Source: Pseudomonadota bacterium (GTDB lineage Bacteria; Pseudomonadota; Alphaproteobacteria; Rs-D84). Taken from it: a DNA stretch of 24,840 bases. This document shows, one piece after another, positions 1 through 6,922 of this stretch (position 1 is the stretch's first letter; every line of letters begins with the position of its first letter). The notes under the pieces were generated by a model. The model worked only from the letters and a program-made list of their open reading frames with translations, ran no database searches and was not told the DNA's origin. The DNA is taken from NCBI GenBank assembly GCA_009781955.1, contig WQUT01000036.1:1-24840 (forward strand), given 5' to 3'. The translations under genes and the position numbers were made by a program.

Positions 1-64
1 TGCCACGGCCCCCTCCGCAAGGGCGGGGGCAACAAAAACTTCGTTTTTGTTTCGGTTGGTCGGT
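1..64. repeat. Structured GC-rich inverted repeats at left edge
   Basis: Two potential hairpins occur before the first gene. GCCCCC (8-13) pairs with GGGGGC (25-30). AACAAAAAC (31-39) pairs perfectly with GTTTTTGTT (43-51) around a TTC loop. The second is followed by a weak T-rich stretch and could terminate an upstream gene cut off by the window. The motif order GGGCAACA followed by an A/T hairpin and then CGG recurs at the far right edge (24758-24797), so this may be one end of a dispersed structured repeat. The function is unknown. Confidence 0.4.
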
Positions 65-149
65 TCAGGAATTCATACCGATACAATCCGAAAATATCGC
101 ATGATACAATTGCGGCCGACGCAAAACGTCAAACAAAAAGGATAAAAAA

Positions 150-515
150 ATGAAGAAGAAGATAAAAAAATATTCCTTTCTGGGAATAGTGCTGATTGCG
201 GGCGCGATGATGACATCCGCCGCAATGGCCGAAGGCATGGCAACCGGCGACCGCGCCGCGCGCAAGGCGGCGTTCAAGGAAAGCTTGACCGCCGAGCAAC
301 AGACGTGCCTGAAAAACGCGACGGCCAACTGTCCGATGTTCAACAAGGACGAAGCCCGCGATAGCGCGAACAACGTGGCGGCCCGCGACTGCAAACGCCG
401 CGGCATGGAATCTTGCGGAATAGAAAAAACCTCCAAAGGAAAAAAGATGAGCGCTGACTGTCCCTATGGCAGCAAAGACAAAAAAACGGGCGAAGATTGT
501 CCATATAGCAATTAA
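150..515 (+). CDS. Small secreted Cys-containing protein, function unknown
   Basis: The 121-residue product is not recognised. It begins with a clear Sec signal peptide: a Lys-rich n-region (MKKKIKK), a hydrophobic core, and an AMA|EG cleavage site near residues 26-28. The mature part of about 93 residues is hydrophilic and has six cysteines, including the repeated DCPYG/DCPYS near the C terminus. This suggests a periplasmic or exported disulfide-bonded or metal-binding protein. An AAAGGA-type ribosome-binding site lies about 6-7 nt upstream of the ATG. The gene ends at a strong terminator shared with the convergent helicase gene. The signal peptide and secretion are fairly sure; any specific function would be a guess. 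Confidence 0.8.
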   Translation: MKKKIKKYSFLGIVLIAGAMMTSAAMAEGMATGDRAARKAAFKESLTAEQQTCLKNATANCPMFNKDEARDSANNVAARDCKRRGMESCGIEKTSKGKKMSADCPYGSKDKKTGEDCPYSN

Positions 516-518
516 AAC

Positions 519-542
519 AAACGGAGCGATGCTCCGTTTTTT
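519..542. terminator. Bidirectional intrinsic terminator
   Basis: AAACGGAGC (519-527), a GAT loop and GCTCCGTTT (531-539) form a perfect hairpin. It is followed by T's on the + strand and preceded by an A-rich run that gives a U tract on the - strand. It lies between the stop of the small secreted protein gene (+) and the end of the helicase gene (-), so it probably serves both. Confidence 0.8.
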
Positions 543-1857
543 ATTGCTCTACAAATTCCAACACGCGCGGGTCAAAGATTATATCGCGCGGACGCAAAGG
601 CGCGGCGATATGCATGTCGGATGCGCGCCGCGTGCGGGACAGCGCGACGTATGTCTGTCCGTGCGCGAACGCGCCGCGGGAAATATCCACAATAACCGCG
701 TCCAGCGTCTTTCCCTGGGCCTTGTGAATCGTCATGGCGTATCCCAGCGCCAGCGGGAATTGTTTGTATCCGCCGGTTTCGTTCTCGGACAGCTTTTCAT
801 TTTCATCGCGAGTGTATTCCATCTTTTGCCATTTTTCGCGTTTTACCGTCACAACCCCTGCCTCGGCCTCGTCACCCGAAGGGCGACGGGACGGGTCTCG
901 CGCGGTCGTCAACAGCCGCACGCGGATTTCATCCGCGCCCAAATTTTCAACAACGCCCATGCTGCCGTTATGCCAATCGCCGCGGTCGGAGTTTTTTACG
1001 AATACCACCAACGCGCCGGGTTTTAGGATCAGGTTCATCGGCGCTGGAACATCTTTTTCGTTAAAGTTTCCAGAAAGCTGTCCCTCATAGCTGACCTCTG
1101 GCGCGGCGATTTGGTTCAGCCGGTCGGCATTAATGCGGTCGGCAACCGCGCGGAAAGGCGTGATTATCACGGCGTTCGCGCGCCGGCCCGCATCTTCTAT
1201 CTTTAATCCGTTGAAATATTCCAGCGCGGTTGCCGCGCCGCCGCGGCGCAAACTGGATAAATGCGACAGCAAGTCATCATCGCTCTGGCGATACACGAAA
1301 TCAAAATTCATGCGCGCGAAATCCATGCGCCGGTATGCGTGCGCGTCAAAGAAATACGCATTGGGCCGGCCATAGTTTTCAGTATAAAACTGTTCCGCGT
1401 CGCGCGTAATCACCGGCGGCAATTGAAACAAATCGCCGATTGCGACAATTTGCAGTCCGCCGAACGGCGCGTTGTTCCGCCGCGCCGCGCGCGCTAAAAT
1501 ATCCATCGCGTCCAAAATATCGGGCGGGACCATGGAAATCTCGTCAATAATCAGCATGTCCGCGGCGGCCAAAACATTGCGCGGTTTTGATTTCAGCTTT
1601 AAAAATTCAGGCATAACGAAATCGCGCGGCGCGATTTGAAACAGCGAGTGTATCGTCTGGCCGCCGATATTCAGCGCGCTTACGGCCGTGGGGCATGCGC
1701 AAATCAGGCGCTTTCGCGAAGCGCATTTCAAATAGTTTATGAATGTGGATTTTCCGGTTCCGGCCTGGCCCAGAATCAACATGTTTTTCGCGGACGATTC
1801 AATCGCATCGTATGCGCGCAACTGGGATTCGTTCAAGATAGGTGCAATTAAAGACAT
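541..1857 (-). CDS. PIF1-like ATP-dependent DNA helicase (superfamily 1)
   Basis: This is a 438-residue SF1B helicase related to PIF1/RecD. Visible motifs are Walker A GQAGTGKS (residues ~30-37), motif Ia TAVSALNIGG followed by TIHSLF, Walker B LIIDEIS (~102-108), the motif III Q-loop GDLFQLPPV (~143-151), and C-terminal motifs TIHKAQGKTLDAV and YVALSR. It should unwind DNA 5'-3' using ATP and act in replication or repair. I chose the ATG at 1857 over the TTG at 1911. The TTGCTT at 1911 fits as the -35 box of a promoter, and GGAA lies about 7-10 nt before the 1857 ATG. Compact PIF1-like helicases like this are common in bacteria, and nothing catalytic appears to be missing. Confidence 0.9.
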   Translation of the reverse strand: MSLIAPILNESQLRAYDAIESSAKNMLILGQAGTGKSTFINYLKCASRKRLICACPTAVSALNIGGQTIHSLFQIAPRDFVMPEFLKLKSKPRNVLAAADMLIIDEISMVPPDILDAMDILARAARRNNAPFGGLQIVAIGDLFQLPPVITRDAEQFYTENYGRPNAYFFDAHAYRRMDFARMNFDFVYRQSDDDLLSHLSSLRRGGAATALEYFNGLKIEDAGRRANAVIITPFRAVADRINADRLNQIAAPEVSYEGQLSGNFNEKDVPAPMNLILKPGALVVFVKNSDRGDWHNGSMGVVENLGADEIRVRLLTTARDPSRRPSGDEAEAGVVTVKREKWQKMEYTRDENEKLSENETGGYKQFPLALGYAMTIHKAQGKTLDAVIVDISRGAFAHGQTYVALSRTRRASDMHIAAPLRPRDIIFDPRVLEFVEQ

Positions 1858-1881
1858 AAAGTTCCATCGCCATACCGACGC

Positions 1882-1911
1882 AGTATAAATAAATTTCCGC
1901 TTGAAAAGCAA
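1882..1911 (-). promoter_or_regulatory. Predicted promoter of the PIF1-like helicase gene
   Basis: Read on the - strand, TTGCTT (1906-1911), an 18-bp spacer and TATACT (1882-1887) match a sigma70 promoter. The predicted start of transcription leaves a leader of about 20 nt before the ATG at 1857. This prediction is by eye only. Confidence 0.55.
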
Positions 1912-2097
1912 TATAATTATGCTATTTTCATAACCAAAGAGGAAAACCGAACGGACAAGCCATGATGCAAGAGTAAAGGGTTAATCAAATCGGTGAGAAA
2001 GACAATCCTGGCACAACATTGCAAATGACATGTAACGTTGTTAGCTGGGGGAATTATATAAAATACCGAAAAGTCAAGAAACAAACTACTTTATAGA
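1912..2097. other. Divergent intergenic region, nothing firm
   Basis: This 186-bp spacer lies between the divergent helicase and kinase-like genes. An AT-rich TATATAAAATA box at 2055-2065 could be a -10 for the rightward operon. The only -35 candidate, TTGTTA at 2038-2043, is too close, so I do not call a promoter. I saw no ORF or strong hairpin. Confidence 0.3.
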
Positions 2098-2826
2098 ATG
2101 ATTACGAAGATGCTTTGTGCCAAACCAGTTGTTACAATCAGCGGCCAGACCGGAACCGGCAAGACCACTTTGCTGAACAATCTGGCGGCGCGATTTCCAA
2201 ATGCGAAAATCCTGCACACCGGCGACATATGCCGATACATGGGGCTGACGCTGGCCGAAATGGGCCAGAATGTTTCCGATGCGGACCCCGGGATAATTAA
2301 ATTTATTATCCGCGACGCGAATTTTTATTCCGAATTTTCAAATGCCGCGGCCAGCGGACGCTTGCGCGCCGAAGGCGTCGCGCAACTGGCGACGCTGTTT
2401 ATGACCGACCCGAAATCAATGTGGGCCGTGCGGTTTTCCATCGTGCAATATTTTCTGACGCCCGTTCCCGGCAAAGATTTCACAATCGCCGACACGCATA
2501 ACGAAACGTCTTTCTATTGGCCATTCGTCTGGCTGCCGATTACCCTGACCGCGCCGCAAAAGGTGCGATATGGGCGCAAGCATCCGTCAACGCCGAAAGA
2601 ACTAAGATTCCGTGACGAGACCGACGCGATGAAAAGCGCGCATCATCCCCGCGCGCGGCACATAGACACGCATGAATTCAATATAGCCCAAACCGCCGAC
2701 ATAGCCGGCGCGATGATAATGAACAGGCTGTCGCCCATGATAAGCTTTTCGGGAACTGTTGAGATATTAGACCAAACGCGATACTTAAACAATTTGATAA
2801 AGCAATCAAACCATAAAATAATATAA
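2098..2826 (+). CDS. P-loop kinase, cytidylate-kinase-like
   Basis: The 242-residue protein has a Walker A loop GQTGTGKTT at residues 16-24, followed by a TGDICRYMG segment that occupies the place of the substrate-binding region in (d)CMP/AMP kinases. Near the C-terminal third, RDETDAMK followed by IDTHEF resembles the RDxxDS...IDT pattern of cytidylate kinases. I infer an ATP-dependent kinase for a nucleotide or related small molecule, but the central region is divergent and this is unlikely to be the housekeeping cmk. The start is uncertain: ATGs at 2098 and 2110 are both possible and neither has a good Shine-Dalgarno. It is followed 3 nt later by a DUF488 gene, so the two are probably co-transcribed and functionally linked. 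The last ~25 codons become AT-rich, as do the genes that follow. Confidence 0.75.
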   Translation: MITKMLCAKPVVTISGQTGTGKTTLLNNLAARFPNAKILHTGDICRYMGLTLAEMGQNVSDADPGIIKFIIRDANFYSEFSNAAASGRLRAEGVAQLATLFMTDPKSMWAVRFSIVQYFLTPVPGKDFTIADTHNETSFYWPFVWLPITLTAPQKVRYGRKHPSTPKELRFRDETDAMKSAHHPRARHIDTHEFNIAQTADIAGAMIMNRLSPMISFSGTVEILDQTRYLNNLIKQSNHKII

Positions 2827-2829
2827 ACT

Positions 2830-3213
2830 ATGGCATTATATACAAGCTATTTTTCCTTTGTTCGCAAAGTTCCAGAAGAATTTTTAATTTCAATAGCGGG
2901 ATATGCCCCGGACGGATTCATGGGCGCCCGGTATAGAAAACTGGCCCCAAAAAGAGATTGGTGGAAAGAATGGCATGATAAAAAACTGCCGAATGAGTGG
3001 TATGTCGGGAAATACAACGAAACAGTGCTAGGCGTTTTGAATCCACAAAATGTCTTACAAGAACTTGGGGATAATATGATTCTTTTGTGTTGGGAGAGTC
3101 CCGAAAAATTCTGCCATCGTCATTTGGTAGCAGAATGGTTGAAAAAATCCGGGGTTATGGTTCTAGAATTAAATGAACTTCAAAGAGACAAATTTATAAA
3201 CAAATCCTTATGA
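2830..3213 (+). CDS. DUF488 family protein (copy 1)
   Basis: This 127-residue protein carries the family's C-terminal signature, here ILLCWESPEKFCHRH at about residues 84-98, with the conserved Cys and Cys-His-Arg. The N-terminal part is atypical: it starts LYTSYFSFVRKVPEEF instead of the usual TIGhS motif. DUF488 proteins are small, mostly uncharacterised, and often found in accessory or conflict-type loci. Only a 3-nt gap separates it from the P-loop kinase gene. A second, more typical DUF488 gene lies at 7581-8006. The DNA is clearly AT-richer than the helicase gene to the left. Family membership is fairly sure; the biochemical role is unknown. Confidence 0.75.
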   Translation: MALYTSYFSFVRKVPEEFLISIAGYAPDGFMGARYRKLAPKRDWWKEWHDKKLPNEWYVGKYNETVLGVLNPQNVLQELGDNMILLCWESPEKFCHRHLVAEWLKKSGVMVLELNELQRDKFINKSL

Positions 3214-3252
3214 TTCGCCGTCTGGTCTAATATCTTAACAGTTTCCACGATT

Positions 3253-3282
3253 CTACGCATTTCCTACGCTGGATTCTATACA
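3253..3282 (+). repeat. Triple-heptamer element, copy 1
   Basis: Three imperfect direct repeats, CTACGCA (3253), CTACGCT (3264) and CTATACA (3276), are spaced 11 and 12 bp apart. The same spacing of related heptamers occurs at 6752-6781 and 8323-8352. Arms GCATTTC (3257-3263) and GAAATGC (3283-3289) are inverted around part of it. It lies 40 bp after the DUF488 copy 1 stop codon. The function is unknown. Confidence 0.6.
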
Positions 3283-3342
3283 GAAATGCAATCTTGATTT
3301 GCCCATTTTTCAGGCGTTTTTTATCGCCACAATTTTAACATT

Positions 3343-3362
3343 ATACATCCGAATACATCCGA
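3343..3362 (+). repeat. Tandem 10-bp direct repeat upstream of DUF1254 operon
   Basis: ATACATCCGA occurs twice back to back at 3343-3352 and 3353-3362, that is, one DNA helical turn apart. It lies about 90 bp upstream of the envelope-protein operon and could be a tandem regulator binding site. A short inverted repeat ATGAGA/TCTCAT follows at about 3371-3388. No regulator is encoded nearby. The remainder of this 237-bp gap shows no gene. Confidence 0.4.
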
Positions 3363-3450
3363 TAAATGGCATGAGAATTCTATCTCATATTTTTTATCGT
3401 GAAAAAGGTTTAAAATTGTAATCAGGCATAATAAAAATATGGAGAGAAAT

Positions 3451-4899
3451 ATGAAAAACAAAATAATCATTTTAGCGGTCGCTTTCTTGGCGGCAGTTTC
3501 GGTTGTTGCCGTGGTATTTAGCAATTGGATATATGAACCCCGGAACGTTTCAACGTCGGACATTACAGGGCAGCAAACGATAGAACGGCGCGCGGTTGAC
3601 GCCGCGATATGGGGCATGCCTATCGTCAGCATGGATGCGATGCGGCAGGCTTTCTTTCGCGACGCCGATGCGAAATACAATGACATCGTCTATTGGTCGG
3701 AACCGTCGGACTGGAAGACCCAGCTGACCACCCCCAACACAACCACATACTATGTTTACTTTAATTTCAACACCAGGGAAGGACCGATTGTGGTGGAAAT
3801 CCCGCCCGCGGCAGAGGCCGGACTTTTTGGATCATTTATTGATGCATGGCAGGTGCCGCTGATAGATGTCGGCCCAGCGGGCGAAGACCAAGGCAAAGGC
3901 GGCAAGTATCTGTTTCTGCCGCCGGACTTTGATGGCGATGTTCCGCCGGGCTATATTGTTGTGCGCTCGCAGACATATAACGGTTATGCGTTGTTCCGCG
4001 CAATCCCTAAAAGCTCTTCGCAAGCAGACGTGGATAATGCCATAGCCCTGGTGCGAGCAATGCGCCTATATCCCATGGCCCAGGCCGGCAATCCGCCCGA
4101 ACAACGCTTTGTGGATATGGCCGGAAAACTCTTTGATGGAATCGTTCGCTTTGACGAGGGCTTCTATGCCAGCCTTGCCCGAATGGTGAACGAAGAGCCG
4201 GTGCTGGCGCAAGACATGGCGATGATGGGTCTTGTTCGTTCGCTGGGCATAGAGAAAGGAAAAGAATTCAAGCCCGACACCGCGACAAAACGCATCTTGG
4301 CGCAATCCGCCCGCAACGCGCACGTGTGGTTGATGAGCGAACTGCCAAATTTCATTACGCCATTTTGGCCGGACAGTAATTGGGTGGTGCCGATAACGCC
4401 GGTCGGTCCGGAAACGATTTTTTCGTTCAAACATCCAAACTATCTTGACATTGATGCACGAGGGGTTGCGTATTTCTTCGCATTTGCCCCCCCAAAGAAG
4501 TTCGGCACCGCGACCTTCTATCTGAACGCGTATAAAGACGCGAACGGAAACGCCTTTCGCGGCGAAAAAAGCTATCGGCTTCACGTTCCGGCGGGCGTGC
4601 CGGTGAGGCAATTCTGGGCATTGACTCTCTACGATTTTGAAACCGCGGGTTTTATTCGCAATATGCCGCGCGCCGGCGTGGATTCCTTGGACCAGGGAAT
4701 GAAAAGGAATGCCGACGGCTCTGTGGATATCTATGTTGGTCCGAAACCACCACGGGGGTGGGAAGCAAACTGGATTCAGACAGCATACGGCCATGGCTGG
4801 TTTCCGATGTTCCGTTTTTACGGACCCGAACCGTCATTTTTTGAAAAGACATGGCGATTGGAAGAATTCAAAGAAATAAACTTAAAAAAAGATAAATAA
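3451..4899 (+). CDS. DUF1254/DUF1214 domain protein, membrane-anchored or periplasmic
   Basis: The product is 482 residues from the chosen start. The N terminus is a hydrophobic signal or anchor (Lys-Asn-Lys then ~20 hydrophobic residues). It is followed by a DUF1254 region (GMPIVSMDAMRQAFF, TPNTTTYYVYF, GKYLFLPPDF) and a C-terminal DUF1214 region (FWALTLYDFETAGFIRN, DIYVGPKPP, GWFPMFRFYGPE). Proteins with this pair of domains are widespread and uncharacterised, often next to outer-membrane barrel genes as here. I chose the ATG at 3451 over the one at 3439, because GGAGAG at 3441-3446 then makes a proper ribosome-binding site. The stop overlaps the next ATG by one base (TAATG), indicating translational coupling. 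Its GC content is higher than that of its island neighbours. Confidence 0.85.
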   Translation: MKNKIIILAVAFLAAVSVVAVVFSNWIYEPRNVSTSDITGQQTIERRAVDAAIWGMPIVSMDAMRQAFFRDADAKYNDIVYWSEPSDWKTQLTTPNTTTYYVYFNFNTREGPIVVEIPPAAEAGLFGSFIDAWQVPLIDVGPAGEDQGKGGKYLFLPPDFDGDVPPGYIVVRSQTYNGYALFRAIPKSSSQADVDNAIALVRAMRLYPMAQAGNPPEQRFVDMAGKLFDGIVRFDEGFYASLARMVNEEPVLAQDMAMMGLVRSLGIEKGKEFKPDTATKRILAQSARNAHVWLMSELPNFITPFWPDSNWVVPITPVGPETIFSFKHPNYLDIDARGVAYFFAFAPPKKFGTATFYLNAYKDANGNAFRGEKSYRLHVPAGVPVRQFWALTLYDFETAGFIRNMPRAGVDSLDQGMKRNADGSVDIYVGPKPPRGWEANWIQTAYGHGWFPMFRFYGPEPSFFEKTWRLEEFKEINLKKDK

Positions 4900-5675
4900 T
4901 GAAAAACTCTATGCAAAAATTATTATTGATGTTAGCGATCATTCTTTGCACCAGCAGTCTTGCTTTGGCCGAAGAAGAGTCCAGCCGAACCCTTGCCCAA
5001 GCCAATAACCCTTTGGCAAATATAAAAACACTAAACTTTCATAATTATTATCTTCCGTCGTTGTATGGCGCGGACGATGCCAGTGTAAACCAAATGTTTA
5101 TACGCTATGCCCAACCCATAGGAAGAGTTTTAATAAGAGCATCGCTGCCGATTACGACCATAAGCGATGGAAACGGACATTATGACAGCGGCGTGGGAAA
5201 TTTTAATATATTCGGGTCCTATCTGCTCACTGATCCGTCGGAAAGCAGTCAATTTGGGGTGGGGCCAATGCTCTCGGCGCCTGCGGGCAAAAGCAGTTTG
5301 GGCACAGAAAGGTGGCAGGCCGGACTTGCCGCCGTAGCGTTTATTGCAAATAATCCAAAGTTGCAATACGGGGGTCTTGTTACCTGGCAGACGGATTTCG
5401 CTGGAAACGGGAATGACAAAACCAATGTGATGAACGTGCAACCCTTTGTGATATTACAGCTTGGCGGCGGCACTTACTTGCGCTCGTCCGCAGTATGGAC
5501 ATTTGATTTTGAAAATGGGGGGACAAATATTCCATTTGGATTGGGCATTGGCAGAATTACCAGGATAGATAAAATGGTATTTAACCTGTTCGCAGAAGCG
5601 CAATACACCGTTTTCAACGACAATTTCGCAGGGTCCAAATACCAGATATTCGCAGGTATAAATACACAATTTTAA
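4899..5675 (+). CDS. Outer-membrane beta-barrel protein of the DUF1254 operon
   Basis: This 258-residue product has a Sec signal peptide (MKNSMQKLLLMLAIILC... ending ALA|EE, residues ~1-24) and then alternating hydrophobic/polar strands rich in Gly, Tyr and Phe. It ends in a terminal Phe (AGINTQF), as expected for recognition by the BAM outer-membrane assembly machinery. It resembles the barrel proteins often annotated loosely as transporter or neuromedin-U-like that accompany DUF1254 genes. Its start codon shares one base with the upstream stop codon, so the two proteins are almost certainly made together. I infer a role in moving or sensing a small hydrophobic substrate across the outer membrane. 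The substrate is unknown. Confidence 0.75.
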   Translation: MKNSMQKLLLMLAIILCTSSLALAEEESSRTLAQANNPLANIKTLNFHNYYLPSLYGADDASVNQMFIRYAQPIGRVLIRASLPITTISDGNGHYDSGVGNFNIFGSYLLTDPSESSQFGVGPMLSAPAGKSSLGTERWQAGLAAVAFIANNPKLQYGGLVTWQTDFAGNGNDKTNVMNVQPFVILQLGGGTYLRSSAVWTFDFENGGTNIPFGLGIGRITRIDKMVFNLFAEAQYTVFNDNFAGSKYQIFAGINTQF

Positions 5676-5708
5676 TATTTTGCATTATAACCGAACGTGT
5701 TTTAAGAA

Positions 5709-6731
5709 ATGCCTGTAATGACGACTTTGTTGATGACTGGCGCACTGGCTGCCGAGATCGGCGGATATGCCAGATTTTTCGGCGGCCGCGCCGAAACATA
5801 CGAAACCAACGCCGCCACTAAAATACAGCCGCATCTCACGCTGGCGTATAAAGCGAATGACGATGTGACCCTGTATGGCAAGACGTCTTTCCGCTTGATA
5901 TATGATTTACAATTTCCCGAACATAACAGATTTATCGGCTATCAAAATTACATCTCTGTCAAATCTCAAAGCTATGGAAAAATAGATTTCGGATATTTGG
6001 AAAACGTTGCGTATTTGTTGCACAAGGGGGTGCGGGATGTCGGCTTGTTGGATATTGAAAATTCAGACATATATTTCTTTTTTCCAGCTCCTGCGGGGTT
6101 TTACGCACCAACCCTGACGCATATTTTCACAGACCGGCGCAACCTGAAAGCCAACTATACAACGCCGGAAATTTACGGAATTACCACAGGCATAACGACG
6201 GTGCTGGAACGCGGAGAAAAAACACCAATCGGGCCAGGCGTAAGGTATGAACACGGCCAAGGAATTGTCGCCGCCATCGCATATGAAAATGAGTTTGATT
6301 TTGCAAAACTGGCGGCTTCCATAGGATACGGATATTATCGCAATGACCGGCTGTTTTTTCCGGAACAAGCATCTGCGGATCACAGTGAAATTTCAACCGG
6401 CATAAGCATTTCCAAATATGGATACAGCGTCGGCGCATCATACCGACATATTTTCCTGCCGGATAATCTTGGTTTAAAAAACACGCGGGTTTATTCCACC
6501 GGCGTTTCGTATGAACAAGATCCTTACGGGATAAGCTTGACCTATCTGCAATCGTCTACCGAATGGGTTGTCAAAGACACTCGCCGGCATCTTATGTTAT
6601 CGGGATCGTATCAGTTTAACAAATACTTGCGTACTGCTTTATCAACAGGTTATATGAAGTTCAGTTCATCCGACGGAGTTATAGATCGCGGCGGCTTGTT
6701 TATCATAGCCGGAGTGGAATTTCTATTATAG
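5709..6731 (+). CDS. Porin-like outer-membrane protein
   Basis: The 340-residue protein has a porin-type mature start (AEIGGYARFFGGRAET) followed by many short amphipathic strands such as LTLAYKANDDVTLYGK and VSYEQDPYGISLTYL. It ends in hydrophobic FLL. It should form a trimeric or monomeric diffusion channel in the outer membrane. The signal peptide is odd: MPVMTTLLMTGALAA has no Lys/Arg n-region, and an in-frame TAA sits two codons upstream of the ATG. The 5' end may therefore be mutated or recently rearranged, or expression may depend on coupling to the gene 33 bp upstream. No strong ribosome-binding site is visible. The porin assignment rests on overall pattern rather than a specific motif. 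Confidence 0.75.
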   Translation: MPVMTTLLMTGALAAEIGGYARFFGGRAETYETNAATKIQPHLTLAYKANDDVTLYGKTSFRLIYDLQFPEHNRFIGYQNYISVKSQSYGKIDFGYLENVAYLLHKGVRDVGLLDIENSDIYFFFPAPAGFYAPTLTHIFTDRRNLKANYTTPEIYGITTGITTVLERGEKTPIGPGVRYEHGQGIVAAIAYENEFDFAKLAASIGYGYYRNDRLFFPEQASADHSEISTGISISKYGYSVGASYRHIFLPDNLGLKNTRVYSTGVSYEQDPYGISLTYLQSSTEWVVKDTRRHLMLSGSYQFNKYLRTALSTGYMKFSSSDGVIDRGGLFIIAGVEFLL

Positions 6732-6751
6732 AAAATAACAATAGCGCAATT

Positions 6752-6781
6752 CTACACATTTGCTGCACAGGATTCTACACA
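6752..6781 (+). repeat. Triple-heptamer element, copy 2
   Basis: CTACACA (6752), CTGCACA (6763) and CTACACA (6775) form three near-identical heptamers, again spaced 11 and 12 bp. The second and third are followed by GGATT. It starts about 20 bp after the porin stop codon. This is the cleanest copy and defines the consensus. Confidence 0.65.
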
Positions 6782-6811
6782 GGATTGGGTTTTCCTTACC
6801 CTATTTTGTGA

Positions 6812-6840
6812 TTGATTTTTAGGTCAATTTATGATATACT
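6812..6840 (+). promoter_or_regulatory. Predicted strong promoter before leader hairpins
   Basis: TTGATT (6812-6817), a 17-bp spacer and TATACT (6835-6840) form a good sigma70 promoter. Transcription should begin around 6846-6848, immediately before two hairpins and a U tract. Confidence 0.65.
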
Positions 6841-6846
6841 GTTCAC

Positions 6847-6904
6847 ATGAATGAAGGTGGCTTTTGCCGCCATTTTTATGCCCGCATTATGCGGGCTTTT
6901 TTTT
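6847..6904 (+). ncRNA. Short terminated leader or small RNA (possible attenuator)
   Basis: The transcript predicted from the promoter at 6812-6840 would be only about 55-60 nt long. It contains hairpin GGTGGC-TTTT-GCCGCC (6856-6871), then GCCCGCA-TTA-TGCGGGC (6880-6896) and eight T's (6897-6904). The second hairpin is a textbook intrinsic terminator. It ends 18 nt before the start of the dual-OB gene, and no other promoter is visible in between. The downstream operon is therefore probably expressed by regulated read-through, or else this is an independent small RNA. A short reading frame starts at the very 5' end (ATG 6847), so a leader peptide is possible. Confidence 0.5.
6880..6904 (+). terminator. 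Intrinsic terminator in front of the dual-OB/DUF488 operon
   Basis: A perfect 7-bp stem GCCCGCA/TGCGGGC with a TTA loop is followed by eight T's. It is one of the two strongest terminators in the window. It is unusual because it lies between a promoter and the next gene rather than after a gene. Confidence 0.85.
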
Positions 6905-6922
6905 ATTACCAAAGGATAAATC

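Noticed and set aside
541..1090. Rightward frames at 466-1026 and 734-1090
   Set aside because: They are antisense to the helicase motifs (YVALSR, TIHKAQGKT) and have no ribosome-binding site or recognisable protein pattern.
1858..1911. TTG start extending the helicase by 18 codons
   Set aside because: The TTG is the -35 hexamer of a good promoter whose transcript would start downstream of it.
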